DNA of 37,179 nucleotides from Sinorhizobium meliloti 4H41. GTDB taxonomy: Bacteria > Pseudomonadota > Alphaproteobacteria > Rhizobiales > Rhizobiaceae. Every line of letters begins with the position of its first letter. Position 1 is the first letter of the stretch. The stretch lies in NCBI RefSeq assembly GCF_000375585.1, contig NZ_AQWP01000024.1:1-37179 (forward strand), read 5' to 3'. The position numbers and the translations under genes are program-made. Under the pieces are notes generated by a model. The model had not been told where the DNA came from. It ran no database searches and was given only the letters and a program-made list of their open reading frames with translations. Of this stretch, positions 34,574 to 37,179 are shown in pieces.

Positions 34574-34592
34574 GTATGTCATGGCTGCATAC
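34574..34592. promoter_or_regulatory. Operator-like palindrome S4 (DMF2 gene)
   Basis: GTATG-N9-CATAC with perfect arms, written GTATGTCATGGCTGCATAC, followed by TAACG as at S3. It lies 56 bases before the DMF2 start codon. No convincing -35/-10 pair is visible by eye around it. Confidence 0.5.
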
Positions 34593-34647
34593 TAACGCTC
34601 GCCCGCTATGGGCCAGGTCGTTCAAACCCCACTTAATAGGGCGCAGC

Positions 34648-36843
34648 ATGACTTTGGATCTGACGTCTCCCGACCTTGTTGGTTACTGTGACCGCTTTCA
34701 TTACCGACCGGGTGAAGTGGTCGAGGTGCATGCACATGGTAATGGCCCGGTTCGCGTCGACTTGGTTACTCTTCATGGAGCAGATGAAAGAGTAGCAGTC
34801 AGCCTGCCCCTTGAGCGCGAGGTCCCAACCGTACAACCGCAGACAGTGCCTCTGTCGCCGCAAACTAGCTACCCAGGATCGTTTGCGTTCGTCGAGGACA
34901 TCGGAGACCTCTCCCAGAGCGCGGAACTTACAGTTGAGATGTGGATTTTTCCGACACTTCCGGGCAATGGACGTCGGCAAAGCCTTCTTTCTCTCTGGGC
35001 GGCAGAGAAATCGGGGCTCGACCTGGGATTGGCGCCAGACGGACAGTTGGAATTACGGACAGGCCAAGACAAGGCCACCTTGTGCCGCACCGAAAAACCC
35101 ATCCTTGCTAAGCACTGGATGCACGTACGGGCCGTGCTGTCGGTCACGCAGGGCAAGGCTTCGATTGAATTCTCAACCAAATTGCCGTTGCCGGACGCAA
35201 TCGCAAAGGATGGTTGTTCGGGGGAGCTTTCCTCCCTCCCCTTGCAAGGCCCCGGCACTGTCCTGGCCATAGCAGCTTCCGGAGTTTACCAGACTGCGAA
35301 TGGAAGAAAGTACGGCGCTGACACCTTTAACGGCAAGATTGACGCAGTGCGCATTCTCGCGGCACAGAACGGCGACGTTTCACCACAAGTGGTCGTCTCC
35401 TGGGATTTCAGCCTGCAGATGGATACCGCGACTGTGGTCGATGTGTCCGGAGCGGACCACCACGGGGTATTGGTCAACGCGCCCACAAGAGCGATGACAG
35501 GCCCCAACTGGACTGGAGACGAAGTCGACTTCCGCCATGTGCCGCAGCAATATGGCGCGATTCATTTTCATGACGACGACCTCGAGGAAGCAGGATGGGA
35601 TGTCGCCGCACGCCTGCGCCTCCCCTCCGATCTTCCCAGCGGAGTTTACGCCGTACGTCTCGACGGCGACGGTGTCGGCGACAGGATACCTATTTTTGTG
35701 CTGCCGTGCCCGAACGGCCCAAAAGCGCCGGTCGCTTTTCTAGCCTCAACTTTCACTTATCAAGCCTACGCCAACATCTTGATGGAAGGTAGAGACTACG
35801 AAGAAGAAGGCATCTCAGGCATTGAGGCGGTCCCGGCCGCACGTGACATTCAATCGAAGGCATTTCCATTCCTCGCGGGCTCATCACTATACGACAAGCA
35901 TAGCGACGGATCCGGCCGCTGTTACTCCAGCTACAAGCGACCAATCTTCAATTTCCGTGCTGATCACAAGAATCCAACGATGGGCGGACCACGCAATTTC
36001 GGAGCGGACCTTTACCTAACGTCCTGGCTAACCCACATCGGTCAGCAGTTTGATGTCTTGACCGATCACGCCCTTGATGGTGACGCTGAGATCCTCACGG
36101 GATATAAGGTACTACTCACCGGATCGCACCCGGAATATTGGAGCGGTCGGATGCTTTCTGCTCTTGAGCGCTTCATCGAAGCGGGAGGAAAGGTGATGTA
36201 TCTCGGTGGGAACGGTTTCCATTGGGTAACCAGCCAAGATCCCTGCCGGCCGCACATGATCGAATGCCGCAGGGGATATGCTGGTACGCGCCCGTGGGGG
36301 AACGAACCTGGCGAAACGCATCTTAGCAGTACCGGAGAGTATGGCGGCAATTGGCGCCATCGCGGGCGGTCAGCAAACAAACTCGTAGGCGTTGGAACAG
36401 CCAGCCAGGGTTGGGACGAACGCGCACCGGGATACACAAAAACTGGTGCAGGCAAGTCCGCGGAATTTGGTTGGATCTTCGCCGGCGTCGAAGAGAACGA
36501 TTTCGGCAACTTCGGTTTCTCAATGGGCGGCGCGGCTGGCGACGAAATCGACCGCTACGACGTCTCACTCGGGTCTCCGGTTCACGGCGTTGTGGTCGCC
36601 ACATCACAGCCGCATAGTCAATTCTACAAAATCCTTGTCGAAGACGTCGAAATGATCATCAACGGCTTGGATGGCCCCACCGACAAGCGCGTGCGGTCCG
36701 ACATCGTGCTGTTGGAGTGGAGAAGTTCTGGCGCAGTGTTTTCCGTCGGCAGCATAAACTGGGCGGCTTCTCTCGCGTGGAATAACTTTGAGAACTCGGT
36801 AGAAAGGGTAACACGCAATGTGTTGCACGGGTTCTTGAAATAG
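34648..36843 (+). CDS. N,N-dimethylformamidase large-subunit family protein (DMF2), paralogue of DMF1
   Basis: Probable amide hydrolase of 731 residues. The ATG at 34648 aligns with the DMF1 start (LDLTSPDLVGYCDRFHYRPG against LCSPDFVGYCDRLHYRPG); the longer frame to 34372 is rejected. Domain order is the same: LamG-like region at ~65-265, DMFase C-terminal domain from ~300. The putative iron ligands are Tyr374, Tyr415 and Glu496, with His494 in GSHPEYW. Their spacing (41 and 81 residues) equals that recalled for Paracoccus DMFase Tyr399, Tyr440 and Glu521. Again no small-subunit gene is nearby. It is a single-gene unit behind the S4 palindrome. Confidence 0.85.
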   Translation: MTLDLTSPDLVGYCDRFHYRPGEVVEVHAHGNGPVRVDLVTLHGADERVAVSLPLEREVPTVQPQTVPLSPQTSYPGSFAFVEDIGDLSQSAELTVEMWIFPTLPGNGRRQSLLSLWAAEKSGLDLGLAPDGQLELRTGQDKATLCRTEKPILAKHWMHVRAVLSVTQGKASIEFSTKLPLPDAIAKDGCSGELSSLPLQGPGTVLAIAASGVYQTANGRKYGADTFNGKIDAVRILAAQNGDVSPQVVVSWDFSLQMDTATVVDVSGADHHGVLVNAPTRAMTGPNWTGDEVDFRHVPQQYGAIHFHDDDLEEAGWDVAARLRLPSDLPSGVYAVRLDGDGVGDRIPIFVLPCPNGPKAPVAFLASTFTYQAYANILMEGRDYEEEGISGIEAVPAARDIQSKAFPFLAGSSLYDKHSDGSGRCYSSYKRPIFNFRADHKNPTMGGPRNFGADLYLTSWLTHIGQQFDVLTDHALDGDAEILTGYKVLLTGSHPEYWSGRMLSALERFIEAGGKVMYLGGNGFHWVTSQDPCRPHMIECRRGYAGTRPWGNEPGETHLSSTGEYGGNWRHRGRSANKLVGVGTASQGWDERAPGYTKTGAGKSAEFGWIFAGVEENDFGNFGFSMGGAAGDEIDRYDVSLGSPVHGVVVATSQPHSQFYKILVEDVEMIINGLDGPTDKRVRSDIVLLEWRSSGAVFSVGSINWAASLAWNNFENSVERVTRNVLHGFLK

Positions 36844-37084
36844 GCAATGCAGGGCGTGTAGTGACGCTTGGAAGCGCAACTGACGCAGCAAAGGCTTTCG
36901 AACCGGTTGCCCGGAGAGCTCAAACCAAGGCTTCACGAACAGCCTCTGCCAAGCGGCCGCGCCCGGCGTTCAGCCGTGAGGAAGCGCACGCTGTAAGCGA
37001 TGTTCTCAGGCCACCGGCTGCAGCACAGGTTTGTCGGTATAACCCCAGTATATGCTTCAAGCGGTTGCTGGTCCTTCAAGTTGC

Positions 37085-37179
37085 TAGAGTCGGTCAGCTT
37101 TAAGCTGAATCGCACCGGGATTCCCTTTTTGCTGCGATTGTGATTCAAGATCATTGCTGGTGGGGAGGCCAGCAATGAT
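37085..37179 (+). mobile_element. 5' end of an IS630-like insertion sequence (continues outside window)
   Basis: A TA (37085-37086) is followed by GAGTCGGTCAG, the counterpart of the right repeat at 83-93. Downstream, GGGGAGG (37162-37168) and an ATG six bases later (37175-37177) give a strong transposase start; only the first codon is in the window. The ribosome site lies in the loop and the ATG in the arm of a perfect 11-bp hairpin (37150-37160 with 37169-37179), which could limit translation. Orientation is the same as the copy at 1-95. Confidence 0.65.

Noticed and set aside
34372..34647. N-terminal extension of DMF2 by 92 residues
   Set aside because: The added residues are Arg/Cys/Pro rich, have no match in DMF1, and would place S4 inside the gene; the ATG at 34648 aligns with the DMF1 start.

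Overview
The window looks like an accessory-replicon segment (plasmid or island) of an alphaproteobacterium of the Rhizobiaceae type. The evidence is a rhizobial-type UPF0262 protein, a scoAB/bdhA ketone-body locus, MalFGK-type sugar ABC transport with a Tat-exported binding protein, ROK and GntR regulators, and moderately high GC. No rRNA, tRNA, CRISPR array or replication origin was seen. Both edges carry ends of an IS630-like element in the same orientation. Bases 1-95 hold a transposase C-terminus and terminal repeat, and bases 37085-37179 hold a terminal repeat, a leader and the first codon of a transposase. The two terminal repeats match at 13 of 14 positions and each abuts a TA dinucleotide.

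Layout. (A) 0.1-8.6 kb, minus strand: a class III aminotransferase, a four-gene carbohydrate-type ABC importer and an NTF2-like protein form one unit ending in a clear terminator; a ROK repressor gene lies upstream. (B) 8.7-12.3 kb: a protein of the N,N-dimethylformamidase large-subunit family (DMF1) and a second, paralogous ROK repressor. (C) 12.3-13.2 kb: decayed DNA with a possible IS21 istA remnant. (D) 13.2-23.8 kb: an unrecognised biosynthetic-looking cluster. A minus-strand run encodes a DegT/StsC/MosB-type aminotransferase, an MfnE-like kinase, an NDP-kinase-like protein, a small protein, a methyltransferase/aminotransferase fusion, a GNAT and a hexapeptide acyltransferase. A GntR regulator reads the other way. 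Further along are a GMC dehydrogenase with its small subunit and a nucleotidyltransferase-fold protein. (E) 24.5-31.0 kb, plus strand: a Gfo/Idh/MocA dehydrogenase, an SDR, then amino-sugar catabolism (GlcNAc-type kinase, GntR/UTRA regulator, SIS-type GlcN6P deaminase, GNAT, NagA). (F) 31.3-34.2 kb: scoA, scoB, UPF0262 and a bdhA with a frameshifted 3' end. (G) 34.6-36.8 kb: a second DMFase-like gene (DMF2).

How it fits together. A 19-bp imperfect palindrome of the form GTATG-N9-CATAC occurs in front of four units: the aminotransferase/ABC operon (7209-7227), DMF1 (8640-8658), the Gfo/SDR operon (24457-24475) and DMF2 (34574-34592). At three of them it overlaps or abuts a plausible promoter element. 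This suggests one regulon, probably under the twin ROK repressors, that imports an N-substituted amino sugar or aminocyclitol, hydrolyses its amide, and removes and oxidises the product. Block D sits between the two halves of this catabolic set and contains an aminocyclitol-type aminotransferase. Linked synthesis and catabolism resembles the rhizopine (mos/moc) arrangement, but the product and the link are inference. Start codons and operator calls were made by eye.
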